Notes: generated by a model from the sequence alone, not told the origin. Shown: positions 8,654 to 18,021, counted from the first letter of the stretch. The stretch: 64,000 nt of DNA from Evansella caseinilytica (GCF_900107275.1 NZ_FNPI01000001.1:558001-622000); one strand, 5' to 3'. Numbers and translations: made by a program.

Positions 8654-10054
8654 ATGAGTATTCAAGGGAATATTGAGGGAATGGGAGAACAAAGTCAGAC
8701 AGAAAGCAATCAACAGCTTAAAATGAGAGAAAAATTTACATATGGATTTGGGAACTTAGGAGCCAATCTTTTAATTACAACAGCAAATACTTTTATTATT
8801 TATTTCTATACCGAGGTGGTCGGCATCGCTGTTGCCACCGTCGGAACGCTGCTGCTCGTTGCCAGAATTTTCGATGGGATTACCGATGTAGGAATGGGAA
8901 TCATTGTGGACAAAACGAAATCTAAGCATGGCAAAAGTCGTCCGTGGTTACTGTGGATGGCGGTGCCGTATGGACTGGCCATCATCATGCTTTTCAGTTC
9001 TCCGGAATTTGGAGATACCGGTAAGGTCATCTATGCCTTTATCACCTATGTGTTTGCCTTGAGCATTGTTTATACTGCAACGACCGTACCGTATAATGCA
9101 ATGATTGGCACCCTTTCGCAACATCAAAAGGACAGGGGGCATCTTTCCATCTTCAGAACGGCGTTCGGATTTACAGGAGCCTTGGCGGTAAGCATGATGA
9201 CATTGCCGATTGTTTCCTTCTTCGGGGATGGAAAAAAAGGCTGGATGATAACGGCGGTAATCTATGGTGTTGTTGCTAGTTTATTGTTCATCCTCGTGTT
9301 TAAGAGCACGAAAGAAAGAGTGATGCCGGTAGCTTCAGCTATCGCAGGGCAGAAACAGAAAATGCCCCTCACTCAGAGCTTGAAAACATTAGTAAAAAAT
9401 AAATACTGGCTCATTGTAATCGTTGTGATGCTAGTTACTTTCATTAACTCGGGATTAAGCGGAGTAAACGTATACTATGCCCAATATATTCTCGGTAATC
9501 CGAATTTAGTCGGAGCAATGGGATTCGCTCAATTCCTGCCGATTATTGGAATGATGCTGTTCATGGGACCGATAATGAAAAGATTCAGTAATCGCGATGT
9601 GTGTATTGGGGGAATGATCATTTCCATCCTGTCGTCATTCGTGATTATGATCGATCCTGCAAACATGACCATCGTCATGATCGGATTGGCTCTGCGGGGC
9701 ATAGGCGGAGCGCCGCTTCTTGTCGCCGGCTACGCGATGCTGGCCGACACGGTAGAATACGGCGAGTGGAAAACAGGTATCCGCAATGAAGGCATGACGT
9801 TTAGTGCGGCCACTTTCGGTGAAAAGGTCGGTACAGGTATTGGCGGAATGCTGTTAGGAACACTCATGGGCCTGGGCGGCTATGTCGGCGGACAAGCTGT
9901 GCAGTCTGCAACAGCACTCTCCTCGATCAAAGCTGTTTTCATTTATGTTCCGATTGTAGCAGGTGTGATTGCCGTCATTTTACTTACCTTTTACAAGCTC
10001 GATAAAATCTATCCGCAAATTATTGCAGAGCTGCAACAACAAAAAAGCAACTGA
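8654..10054 (+). CDS. GPH family glycoside:cation symporter (MFS)
   Basis: A 466-residue membrane protein with twelve hydrophobic segments. The start of the membrane part (KFTYGFGNLGANLL) and the loop GIVDKTKSKHGKSRPW-like sequence (residues about 85-100) are hallmarks of the glycoside-pentoside-hexuronide:cation symporter family, to which MelB and XynB-type transporters belong. It would import an oligosaccharide or glycoside with Na+ or H+. The start was set at ATG 8654, which is served by GAGGTG at 8642-8647, in preference to GTG 8645. Placed between a beta-glucosidase and a rhamnosidase gene, it probably imports a rhamnosyl-glucoside that both enzymes then open. Confidence 0.88.
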   Translation: MSIQGNIEGMGEQSQTESNQQLKMREKFTYGFGNLGANLLITTANTFIIYFYTEVVGIAVATVGTLLLVARIFDGITDVGMGIIVDKTKSKHGKSRPWLLWMAVPYGLAIIMLFSSPEFGDTGKVIYAFITYVFALSIVYTATTVPYNAMIGTLSQHQKDRGHLSIFRTAFGFTGALAVSMMTLPIVSFFGDGKKGWMITAVIYGVVASLLFILVFKSTKERVMPVASAIAGQKQKMPLTQSLKTLVKNKYWLIVIVVMLVTFINSGLSGVNVYYAQYILGNPNLVGAMGFAQFLPIIGMMLFMGPIMKRFSNRDVCIGGMIISILSSFVIMIDPANMTIVMIGLALRGIGGAPLLVAGYAMLADTVEYGEWKTGIRNEGMTFSAATFGEKVGTGIGGMLLGTLMGLGGYVGGQAVQSATALSSIKAVFIYVPIVAGVIAVILLTFYKLDKIYPQIIAELQQQKSN

Positions 10055-10138
10055 CAAGGTGTGTTAAAGAGAGCGTCAAGCTTTTTCAAAAACGGCTTTA
10101 TAAGCAGCGAGGTGTACGAAACCGCCTTTAAAGTTCGT

Positions 10139-10279
10139 GTTCAAAAAGGAAGGCATCACAGCGGCAAGAAGATCGAGGCGCGGCAGCTTGTACACGGAAG
10201 CGTACGTGAGTCGGTGAGCAGCGAAGGAGCCACGCCGGCATTGAGATTCGCAGGCGCTGTTTCCCGGACTTTTTGAACA
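10139..10279. repeat. MITE-like intergenic repeat, family A (copy 2)
   Basis: The element runs from TGTTCAAAAAGG to CTTTTTGAACA, giving imperfect terminal inverted repeats of 11 bases. The interior includes GGCAAGAAGATCGAGGCGCG and GAGTCGGTGAGCAGCGAAGG. It fills most of the 272-base gap between symporter and rhamnosidase. A related fragment (AGCTTTTTCAAAAACGG) lies at about 10079. An open frame at 10061-10276 is only the repeat read through and is not a gene. Confidence 0.7.
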
Positions 10280-10326
10280 TTCTCTTATCCTTAATTTAAG
10301 AAGATGCTGATGTTTGGGAGGAAAAC

Positions 10327-13212
10327 ATGCAGATTACAAATTTACGAACAAACGGAATCAAAAATCCATTAGGTTTTCAATTGGATCGAATAAGCTTGTC
10401 CTGGGTGACGGAAAGCAGTGAAGCACCATCGAAGTTTCAAGCAGCAGCTCAAGTAGAAATCGCAACAGATGAAAGCTTTAGCGAAATCATTTTTGACAGT
10501 GGAAAAAGGGAGGAGATTGACAGTTTAGCGTATTCCCCTGATCTGCTGCTTTCACCGCGCACGCGTTATTATTGGCGTGCCACGGTTTGGGGAGATCAAG
10601 GGGACACGGCAACAAGCGAAGTTAGCTGGTTTGAAACCGCAAAAATGGATGAAGGCTGGCAAGGACAGTGGATCACACCGCTGTTAGATAACGAAACGCA
10701 TCCACTGATTAGAAGAAGATTTCATCTCGCTGATGAAGTTCAGTCAGCCCGTGTGTATGTTTCAGGTGTTGGCCTTTATGAACTGGAAGTGAACGGCTGC
10801 CGGGTTGGCGAGGAATATTTCACTCCCGGCTTTAATGCATATGATTTTTGGTTGCAATACCAGACGTATGATGTAACCAATTTACTTAGAAGTGGTGATA
10901 ACGCAATCGGCATCCACTTAGGAAACGGGATGTACAAAGGGCGTTTCGGCTTCGATGGCGGATATCATGAAATTTACGGAAGTAAATTTGCGGTAATCGC
11001 GGAAATGGTTGTCGTTTTAAGGGACGGTTCCACAATGGTCATCGGGACTGACGACAACTGGAAATGCGCTGCTTCACCGGTTCAATTCAGCGGGATATAC
11101 GACGGTGAAATTTTTGACGCGACAAAGGAGTTAAGCGGCTGGTCAACGGCAGAGTTCAATGATCACCACTGGACGGGAGTAGCAGCGACGGATCTTCCTT
11201 CAGAAACATTTCAGGCGCGATTAAGTCTCCCTGTGCTGATTAAAGAAGAAAGAAAGCCAATTGAAGTGATTAAGACTCCAAAAGGGGAAACGGTACTTGA
11301 TTTTGGGCAAAACATGACGGGATGGGTCCGCTTTAAAATCCAGGCACCAAAAGGGCGAAAAGTGACGCTTCAGTATGGAGAAATCCTTCAGGAAGGCTGT
11401 TTTTACAGAGAGAATTTGCGAACAGCGAAAGCGGAATATACGTACATTTCAGATGGAGATGAAAGAATAGTTCAGCCCCATTTCAGCTTCTACGGCTTCC
11501 GCTATGTGAACTTGATCGGGTTTGCGGATGAGGTGAAAGCAGGTGATTTCACGGGATGTGTCATCTACAGTGATATCGATGAAACGGGAAGGATTGAAAC
11601 ATCGAATCCGTTAGTCAATCAATTGTTTGAAAATGCTATGTGGGGGCAAAAAGGGAATTTTCTCGATGTCCCCACGGATTGCCCGCAGCGTGATGAACGG
11701 ATGGGCTGGACAGGTGATGCGCAAATTTTTGCTTCAACAGCCGGCTTCAATATGTACTCATCGGCTTTTTTCAGCAAATATATGCATGATTTACGTGAAG
11801 AACAACGGAGGATCGGCGGGTCTGTGCCATTTATCGTGCCTTCGATCAAGCCGGAAGGGGAGAATGGTTTTGTGACTTTTAACGGTTCGGCGGCCTGGGG
11901 GGACGCAGCCACAATCATTCCATGGACATTATATCTGCATTACGGCGATAAAGAGCTGCTGCGTCAACAATTCCACACGATGAAAGACTGGGTAGATTAT
12001 ATAAAACGGGCGGATGATGAGTCCGGCGCGGGGAGGCTCTGGCAAGTCGGGTTCCACCTCGGCGACTGGCTTGCCCTTGACGGCGACGATCCTTCCGGCT
12101 TTATGGGGGGAACAGATCCTTACTATATTGCCTCGGCGTACTACTGCTACTCTTCGCGGCTTGTTGCAAAAGCCGCCGCTGCTTTAGGTGATACCGCAAC
12201 GGCGGAAGAATACGGTCGGCTTGCCGATGAAATCAAAGCAGCGATTTCAAACGAGTATTTTACAGTGAACGGAAAGTGTGCCATCGATACGCAAACGGCG
12301 CTGATTGTTGCCTTATACATGGATTTAGTTCCGGACAGCTATCGCCCGCGTATTATCGAAGATTTACGGAAGCGGCTGGCAAGGGATGAAATGCATATCA
12401 AAACCGGCTTTGTCGGAACGCCTTACTTCTGCCATGCGCTCTCCGACAACGGTGCTTCTGAAGATGCCTATACGCTGCTGCTAAATGACGATTATCCAAG
12501 CTGGCTTTATGCCGTTAAGTTAGGTGCGACGACCATTTGGGAACGGTGGAATTCGGTGCTTCCTGACGGGGAAATCAGCGGAACAGGTATGAATTCATTG
12601 AATCACTATGCTTATGGATCGATAGTGGAGTGGATGTATCGTCACATGTGCGGAATCAATCCGGCAGAGGACGGAGCCGGCTATAAACGAATTCACTTTG
12701 CGCCTAAACCGGACGCAAGATTGAAGTATGCGAAAGCGTCGCTTTATTCGGCTTCCGGCTATATTGAAAGCAGTTGGAAATGGAAAGCTGACGGTTCATT
12801 ATCGTTTACCTTCACCGTCCCGTTCAATACGACGGCGGAAGTTACCTTGCCTGATGGTAATCTACAGGATGTGACAGTCAATGGCGAGAAGCTTTCGGAT
12901 TGCGGAATGGCGGCGGAACAGGCAGGTACAAATACAAAGTGCGAGCTTTCTCCGGGAACCTATCTTTTTGAATACATGCCTGCGCGGTCTTATTTCAAAA
13001 AAATCGCTGGCTCCAGTACGGTAAGGGAGATACTCAGTAATAATCAAGCTCGCGCGATGTTTAAACAACTGCTTCCGGAAGTGGACGGAAACAGCATGCT
13101 GCTGAACCGCGTGATGAATCTTAAAGTGGAAGAGCTTCCATCCGACCGTTTGGCAGCCAACTTTGTTTCCCCGGAAAAAATTGATCAGCTGCTAGAAAAG
13201 CTGATGCAGTAA
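10327..13212 (+). CDS. Alpha-L-rhamnosidase, GH78
   Basis: A 961-residue GH78 enzyme that removes terminal alpha-L-rhamnose from glycosides; no signal peptide, so intracellular. An N-terminal beta-sandwich (about 1-110) is followed by the rhamnosidase N domain and the (alpha/alpha)6 catalytic domain, with the active-site motif DVPTDCPQRDERMGWTGD near residues 447-464, containing the acidic residues expected of the family. A C-terminal beta-sandwich follows, then about 65 extra residues (TVREILSNNQARAMFKQL) similar to the GH3 tail. GGGAGG precedes the ATG. Last gene of the glycoside locus; rutinoside- or neohesperidoside-like plant compounds are plausible substrates. Confidence 0.93.
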   Translation: MQITNLRTNGIKNPLGFQLDRISLSWVTESSEAPSKFQAAAQVEIATDESFSEIIFDSGKREEIDSLAYSPDLLLSPRTRYYWRATVWGDQGDTATSEVSWFETAKMDEGWQGQWITPLLDNETHPLIRRRFHLADEVQSARVYVSGVGLYELEVNGCRVGEEYFTPGFNAYDFWLQYQTYDVTNLLRSGDNAIGIHLGNGMYKGRFGFDGGYHEIYGSKFAVIAEMVVVLRDGSTMVIGTDDNWKCAASPVQFSGIYDGEIFDATKELSGWSTAEFNDHHWTGVAATDLPSETFQARLSLPVLIKEERKPIEVIKTPKGETVLDFGQNMTGWVRFKIQAPKGRKVTLQYGEILQEGCFYRENLRTAKAEYTYISDGDERIVQPHFSFYGFRYVNLIGFADEVKAGDFTGCVIYSDIDETGRIETSNPLVNQLFENAMWGQKGNFLDVPTDCPQRDERMGWTGDAQIFASTAGFNMYSSAFFSKYMHDLREEQRRIGGSVPFIVPSIKPEGENGFVTFNGSAAWGDAATIIPWTLYLHYGDKELLRQQFHTMKDWVDYIKRADDESGAGRLWQVGFHLGDWLALDGDDPSGFMGGTDPYYIASAYYCYSSRLVAKAAAALGDTATAEEYGRLADEIKAAISNEYFTVNGKCAIDTQTALIVALYMDLVPDSYRPRIIEDLRKRLARDEMHIKTGFVGTPYFCHALSDNGASEDAYTLLLNDDYPSWLYAVKLGATTIWERWNSVLPDGEISGTGMNSLNHYAYGSIVEWMYRHMCGINPAEDGAGYKRIHFAPKPDARLKYAKASLYSASGYIESSWKWKADGSLSFTFTVPFNTTAEVTLPDGNLQDVTVNGEKLSDCGMAAEQAGTNTKCELSPGTYLFEYMPARSYFKKIAGSSTVREILSNNQARAMFKQLLPEVDGNSMLLNRVMNLKVEELPSDRLAANFVSPEKIDQLLEKLMQ

Positions 13213-13339
13213 GATTGTGTGTAAGCATTGTTTGAAGCCTTTCAGTGTGTGTTCAAAACCCCCATGGCTTTTTAGCCACCACAAGGAATGAAAATAAGGA
13301 AATCCTGTATTTTCGTATAAAAAGAACGTTTTTTTTATC

Positions 13340-13666
13340 TTTTTGAGCAAACGCTGTGCAATGATTGGAGCCGATGCAGTCTTTTCATGCCGGCTGTGAG
13401 CGGTTTTCTCGGAGTCAGGATGACGACATTCCGCTGTTACTCACAGGACGTGAGCGGTACTTAAGTTGCAAAGCCGCCGAACGTTGAAGAAAAGCGGTTA
13501 ATCGTAAACGAAATGAGTTGAGAAGCGTCCGACCGTTGAAGAAAAGGAGTTAATCGTTAACGAACCGGTACTTAGGCGGAATTGGAAGAATTACCCTCAG
13601 GACGTGGACAGCACTTAAGCGGAATTGGGGAGCAACGAGCGGAACCATTGCCTTTTTGAACACACT
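13340..13666. repeat. Intergenic repeat, family B (long copy)
   Basis: The 751-base gap 13213-13963 holds no gene. From CTTTTTGAGCA at about 13340 to CCTTTTTGAACA at about 13662 it carries the family B interior: GGAGCCGATGCA, GGCCGGCTGTGAG-like, TCAGGATGACGACATTCCG, CACAGGACGTG and GGCGGAATTGGG. Two near-identical internal segments (CGACCGTTGAAGAAAAG-like, near 13480 and 13530) make this copy longer than the one at 32604. The copy at 24229 is inverted and shorter. Confidence 0.65.
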
Positions 13667-13674
13667 CTTGAAAC

Positions 13675-13709
13675 AAAAAACACTTGGAGCCTTCAGCCAA
13701 GTGTTTTTT
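13675..13709. terminator. Bidirectional rho-independent terminator
   Basis: AAAAAACACTTGG (13675-13687) pairs with CCAAGTGTTTTTT (13697-13709) around a nine-base loop. The T-run on both strands makes it able to end transcription from either side. It is the likely end of the glycoside operon transcript, 460 bases past the rhamnosidase, and insulates the PRD operon. Confidence 0.75.
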
Positions 13710-13963
13710 ACTCGTTTTTCTACTTGTACCCCCGCATTCGCTTCATGCCGCCAATATCCTGTCAACTACATCCCGCTCACCTGACTGTGGGAAATCCATA
13801 TGTGAGACAGGGCGACGTTGCCGGGCAACATGCAAGTGCTGGCACCCGAAAATTACTTCACCAATGAAAGGGAAAGCATTTGGTCTTTAAGTAATATATC
13901 GATATACCTATAATAAAAGCTATAAACGGTTGCAAGCGCAATTATCGGCAGAGTGGTGAGCTT

Positions 13964-15808
13964 ATGTTAACGGAAAGAGAACTGAAGATAGCTGTTAACC
14001 TTGTTGAATCAAGGACTCCTATCAAAATTAAAGATTTATCGCAACAATTCGACGTGAGCACGAGGACAATTAAATATGATCTTGATCATGTGAAAAGCTG
14101 GTTCAGGGAGCACGGAATAAAGGTTCATTCCCAGCCGAATAAAGGGATATGGGTAGATTGCGATGACCGCCAACGTCACGGAATCTTGAAAGAAATTCTC
14201 GGAAATGAGCGTCGGAACCAAAACCCCGGTCAAAGCTTCCGGCTGAAAAAAATCTTGATGACGATGCTGCTGCACAATGGCTATATTACTGCAGCGGAAC
14301 TGGCAGAAAGTCTTCAGGTCAGCAGGAATACGATCTTAAATGACATGAATCTGGCGGGGGAGTTTGTGACACCGTGGCTGATTCGACTGGAAAGAGCGAG
14401 ACGAATCGGCTATAAGCTGACCGGGGAGGAGCTTCATCTGCGGCTATTGCTGGAGCACTTCATTTATTCCGACCTGACAAACTATGAAATCTACCAGATC
14501 ATGACTCGCATTTCCACCAGGGAAGGATCATCCGTGAAGGAACTGGAACCGCTCATGGATACGGCGCTGCTGTCCGTGTATAAAATAGCCGAAATGCATT
14601 TAAGCAACCTGTATGAACCGGCAATTTCGCAGCTGTTCCATCAATCCGATCTCATTACGCTTCTGATCCGCATAACCGTTTCTGTAACACGGCTGAACAT
14701 GGGACAAGCTTTGAAAAGCTACCGGGTATTGAATAAAAATCATTATCAGGACAGTGTTTCGATGTTTATTCTTTCATTTATGGAAAAAGTGTTCACTGAA
14801 CTAAAGCTGCCGCTGCTCGAAAATGAATTTTTGTATCTGCTGGGAGAGATTGACAAAGGGATGAAAGGAGTCGATCTGTTTCAGGCAACGACTGGTATCA
14901 TCGAGGAGGTTAGTGAAAGAGAAGGGATTGATTACCGGAGAGATTCGCAGTTATTCAGCAGCTTGTATGCTCATCTGTCGCTTCGCCTGCAAAGAGGAAT
15001 AGTGAATATGGCGGAAAATAACCCGTTTGCCGAAGAAATTAAACATGATCATCCATTATTATTTACAAGCGTTTCCGATGCCTGCCGGGCACATCTCGGC
15101 ATGTCGGTGATGGTCAATCAGGATGCTTTTATCTCCTTGATCGCTTTGCACTTTTTAACGTCGTTTGAAAATAGTTTCAGCAAAACGAACAAGGTCCGGG
15201 CATTATATGTATGCTCCACCGGGCGGGGAGTCGCCAGGCTGATCAAAAACAGGGTGGAAAAGGAAATCCACGATATCGACGTCGTTGCCTACTGCTCGAT
15301 AATGGAGGTGGAAGAGCTATGCAAACAAGAGAAGATCGATCTGATCATCAGCGTCTTTCCGATTCAAGCGGATAAACCGGTAATTGTTGTGGATGCTGTT
15401 CCGGTCCGGCGCGACATCGAAGCCATCCGCGAAAAAGTTGCCGACCTGATGAACAGGCAGCCTTCCCATTCCACCAAAGAACTGCTTGCCGGCAAAAACA
15501 CTGTGACTGAAGATGCCGAAACGATCAGCCAGGAGATCATTTTAAAAGGCTTCGAGGTACTGCAGGAAATTGTTTCTGTCTTTTCTAATGACATCGAGGC
15601 GTCACGGCTACAAGCGCTGCAGCTCCATATATTTCTGATGGTTCATCGATGCTATTTTGACCAGCAATATGATGAATTTTTGTATACCAATCATCAGATA
15701 TCGAAGAAAAACAGGCAGGATTTACAGACGATCAGAAACATTTTGGAACAGATGGAGCTATCTGTTCAGGAATCGGAGCTTATCGCATTACTACAATATT
15801 TAAAGTAA
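13964..15808 (+). CDS. PRD-domain transcriptional regulator (BglG/LicR-MtlR-like)
   Basis: A 614-residue regulator. Domains in order: N-terminal HTH_11 (about 5-60, KIKDLSQQFDVSTRTIKYDL), a second Mga-like HTH (about 88-150), two PTS regulation domains (about 190-395) and a PTS EIIB-like domain with RALYVCSTGRGVARL (Cys near residue 417). The tail has no clear EIIA domain. Such proteins are switched by PTS phosphorylation on PRD histidines and the EIIB cysteine. It heads the operon to 21335 and so probably activates it. A weak cre-like sequence (TGCAAGCGCAATTA, 11 of 14) lies just upstream. No recognisable classical sugar PTS genes accompany it. Confidence 0.88.
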   Translation: MLTERELKIAVNLVESRTPIKIKDLSQQFDVSTRTIKYDLDHVKSWFREHGIKVHSQPNKGIWVDCDDRQRHGILKEILGNERRNQNPGQSFRLKKILMTMLLHNGYITAAELAESLQVSRNTILNDMNLAGEFVTPWLIRLERARRIGYKLTGEELHLRLLLEHFIYSDLTNYEIYQIMTRISTREGSSVKELEPLMDTALLSVYKIAEMHLSNLYEPAISQLFHQSDLITLLIRITVSVTRLNMGQALKSYRVLNKNHYQDSVSMFILSFMEKVFTELKLPLLENEFLYLLGEIDKGMKGVDLFQATTGIIEEVSEREGIDYRRDSQLFSSLYAHLSLRLQRGIVNMAENNPFAEEIKHDHPLLFTSVSDACRAHLGMSVMVNQDAFISLIALHFLTSFENSFSKTNKVRALYVCSTGRGVARLIKNRVEKEIHDIDVVAYCSIMEVEELCKQEKIDLIISVFPIQADKPVIVVDAVPVRRDIEAIREKVADLMNRQPSHSTKELLAGKNTVTEDAETISQEIILKGFEVLQEIVSVFSNDIEASRLQALQLHIFLMVHRCYFDQQYDEFLYTNHQISKKNRQDLQTIRNILEQMELSVQESELIALLQYLK

Positions 15809-15822
15809 ACGGAAGTGAGAAA

Positions 15823-16947
15823 ATGACCGAGTATTCTATCATCGAAAATGGATTCGTCATTGATCCGGAAAAAAACGGGATAGAGAAAAAAAGCATTGGC
15901 ATCATCGCTGGACGACTTGTGAATGTTGAAGAAGTTCTTGAGAAAGACGGACACATTCCGCGAATCGACGCAGAGGGATGCTATGTTGCCCCCGGATTTA
16001 TCGACCTTCATGTTCATGTTTTTAAGGATGTCACTAGTCTTGGTATCGAGGCTGATCGAGTAGGTGTTGAACAGGGAGTAACTACGATTGTGGATGCCGG
16101 AAGCAGCGGCTGGGAAAATTATTCTATTTTTAAAGAAACTGTTGTCAACTGCTGCAAGACGGAAGTGCTGTCATTTTTGAATATCTCACGAAAAGGATTG
16201 GCGGCCGGACTTAACGAACTTGCCGTGCCGGCGGACTTAATGACGGTGGAGGAAGCGGCGGACATAGCTGCTCGGGAGCCGAATATCATCGGGTTAAAAG
16301 CGAGGATGAGCGGGTCTGTTGTTAAACAGCAGGGAATTGCGCCGCTGAAGCACGCCCGTCGGATAGCGGATGCCATCAATGTGCCGCTCATGATTCATAT
16401 CGGAAATCCGCCGCCGTACCTCAAAGAAATTTTCCCGCTGCTCAGACGGGGAGATATCGTCACTCACGCGTTTCATGGCAAAAAACATGGTATTTTACAG
16501 GAAGACCATTCTTTGATACCTGAGGCGGAAGCCGCGTTGGCGCGCGGAGTTCTCTTTGATGTGGGACACGGAACGTCCAGCTTCAGCTATGAAACAATAA
16601 GCCAATTTAAGGAAAAGTATGCCACGCCATTTACGATAAGTACTGATATATACTTACATAATTATCAATCCCCCGTGGGAAGCCTGATGTTTACAATGTC
16701 CAAGCTTCTCGAAATCGGCTATTCCTTGGAGGATATTGTTAAGTCCGTCACAATGAAAGCGGCGGAGGCAATCGGAAACAAGGAGATTGGGACATTAAAG
16801 CACGGTACCCGCGCCGACTTGACCATCTTCACTATCAGCGGAGAGCCGGTTGATCTTATTGATTCAGAAGGGATGGTCATTACAGGGAAAAGCATCTTGC
16901 AGCCGAGAATGACAATCAAGGACGGAAAGGTAGTGTCCGGCAAATGA
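15823..16947 (+). CDS. Amidohydrolase/deacetylase family metallohydrolase (EF_0837-type)
   Basis: A 374-residue amidohydrolase. The metal-site motifs are visible: HxH in DLHVHVF (His63, His65), a candidate carboxylated lysine in GLKARMSG (Lys159), His192 in MIHIGNPPP, His215/218 in THAFHG, and an Asp in ISTDIY. The composition of the operon matches the EF_0837 group, annotated as adenine-deaminase-like or deacetylase. With the ammonia lyase and aldolase downstream it would best serve as a deacylase that frees an amino group. It begins 15 bases after the regulator gene and overlaps the next gene by ATGA. Confidence 0.85.
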   Translation: MTEYSIIENGFVIDPEKNGIEKKSIGIIAGRLVNVEEVLEKDGHIPRIDAEGCYVAPGFIDLHVHVFKDVTSLGIEADRVGVEQGVTTIVDAGSSGWENYSIFKETVVNCCKTEVLSFLNISRKGLAAGLNELAVPADLMTVEEAADIAAREPNIIGLKARMSGSVVKQQGIAPLKHARRIADAINVPLMIHIGNPPPYLKEIFPLLRRGDIVTHAFHGKKHGILQEDHSLIPEAEAALARGVLFDVGHGTSSFSYETISQFKEKYATPFTISTDIYLHNYQSPVGSLMFTMSKLLEIGYSLEDIVKSVTMKAAEAIGNKEIGTLKHGTRADLTIFTISGEPVDLIDSEGMVITGKSILQPRMTIKDGKVVSGK

Positions 16948-17291
16948 TCACAACAGAAGTAAAACATTTAATGAAAAAAAGCGGTGATGAAGGCAGATGC
17001 GAAACGATGCTCGCGATTACACAAAGTCTGCTGGCCGCTGTAGGTATCAGCATGAGCGAAGCGCAATGGCTGTCACTTGTATCCCATCTTTCAGCGATGG
17101 TATACCGCTCCGTCAACAACGATCCGATCCCTCCCGTCGATAAGGGAATGTTTCAGGAAGTTTCCGCTGAATCAATCGAACTTGCGGCAAAGGTTTGCGA
17201 AATGCTGCCGGAGCTCCACGAAGATGAAAAATACTTGCTCTCGATTCACTTTGAATCAGCCAAAATAACCAACGAAATGAAGGAGGAATAA
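16944..17291 (+). CDS. Small stand-alone PRD domain protein (EF_0829-type)
   Basis: A 115-residue cytoplasmic protein resembling a single PTS regulation domain without DNA-binding part: helical, with SLVSHLSAMVYRS and a terminal DEKYLLSIHFESAKI. This fits the small PRD proteins found beside the SFCGS/DUF4310-4312 genes in Enterococcus and Aeromonas. It overlaps the amidohydrolase stop by ATGA, so it is translationally coupled. It may be a phosphorylation-dependent partner of the large PRD regulator or of the transporter. The role is inferred from the fold and neighbours only. Confidence 0.75.
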   Translation: MITTEVKHLMKKSGDEGRCETMLAITQSLLAAVGISMSEAQWLSLVSHLSAMVYRSVNNDPIPPVDKGMFQEVSAESIELAAKVCEMLPELHEDEKYLLSIHFESAKITNEMKEE

Positions 17292-17295
17292 GCAG

Positions 17296-17655
17296 ATGAA
17301 GCAAATTATCGTCGTTATTGGCGACCGCCTGGGAAAAGGCCAGCATGTAGCAAAAGGAGTGGAAGCGGCAGGAGGAAAAGCGATCGTCATTGATGGTATG
17401 GGTGCCGATATGAGGCTGGGGGATGTGATGAAAGCGGAAAATGCCGACATTGGCATTTCCTTCTGCGGAAGCGGGGGAGCCGGCGCGATAACAGCCCAAG
17501 CGAAGTACGGTTATCCATGTCAATACGGTATGCGTTCCATTGATGAAGGAATTACCGCATTAAGAGAAGGAAAACGAGTACTCGGCTTCGGATTTATGGA
17601 TGTAGAGGAATTAGGAAAACGGCTTACCGAAGAATATGCCAAAATCAGAGGATGA
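17296..17655 (+). CDS. SFCGS family glycine-rich protein (EIIB-like candidate)
   Basis: A 119-residue alpha/beta-type protein with many glycines, carrying the family-defining motif SFCGSGGAGA (Cys57). AAGGAGG precedes the ATG. The family has no proven function. It is the first of four consecutive proteins (SFCGS, DUF4312, DUF4311, DUF4310) standing where other DgaEF-type operons, such as Salmonella dga, have the four EII proteins of a mannose-type PTS. I infer that Cys57 could be a phospho-carrier cysteine as in EIIB proteins. That is a hypothesis; the family assignment is firm. Confidence 0.85.
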   Translation: MKQIIVVIGDRLGKGQHVAKGVEAAGGKAIVIDGMGADMRLGDVMKAENADIGISFCGSGGAGAITAQAKYGYPCQYGMRSIDEGITALREGKRVLGFGFMDVEELGKRLTEEYAKIRG

Positions 17656-17661
17656 GAATGG

Positions 17662-18006
17662 ATGAAAACGATTTTTCAAAAGAAGGTTCAGACGGAGGGC
17701 GTCGGTCATTCAAAGGAAACAGCGATAAACAGTGCCTTAGGCAATGTGCAAAAAAAGATGATCAAAGAGCATAAAGGATTGATTCTGAGAATTGAACCGC
17801 TGGACATCAGGGTGGTGGAAGCAAAGGAAACAACGTATACAGAGCGGTTTTTGCTGTTCTTCTTTCCGAGAAAGCGAAGCAGGTACAAAGTGGTGCTGGA
17901 AATTGACGTGAATGTGTTTCTGATAAAAGTGGAAGATATTCAATTTGAAAAGACGGATGTGCCGGATAACATCCGCAATATGTTAGTCGGCCATCAACCT
18001 AAATAA
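17662..18006 (+). CDS. DUF4312 family protein
   Basis: A 114-residue basic, soluble protein with alternating beta-strand character (RSRYKVVLEIDVNVFLIKVEDI) and one histidine in the N-terminal region (His16). Its place directly after the SFCGS gene and before DUF4311/DUF4310 identifies it as the DUF4312 (EF_0831-type) member of this conserved set. Function unknown. It may be a cytoplasmic or peripheral subunit of the putative transporter. Six-base spacing to the previous gene indicates operon coupling. Confidence 0.75.
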   Translation: MKTIFQKKVQTEGVGHSKETAINSALGNVQKKMIKEHKGLILRIEPLDIRVVEAKETTYTERFLLFFFPRKRSRYKVVLEIDVNVFLIKVEDIQFEKTDVPDNIRNMLVGHQPK

Positions 18007-18021
18007 GGTGGTGAATGATTT

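Noticed and set aside
10061-10276. 71-codon frame after the symporter gene
   Set aside because: It consists almost wholly of the family A repeat and has no ribosome site of its own.
13801-13860. GCCGGGCAAC and GTGCTGGCACC resembled parts of a SAM (S-box) riboswitch
   Set aside because: The other conserved S-box blocks are missing and the downstream gene is a PRD regulator, not a sulfur gene.
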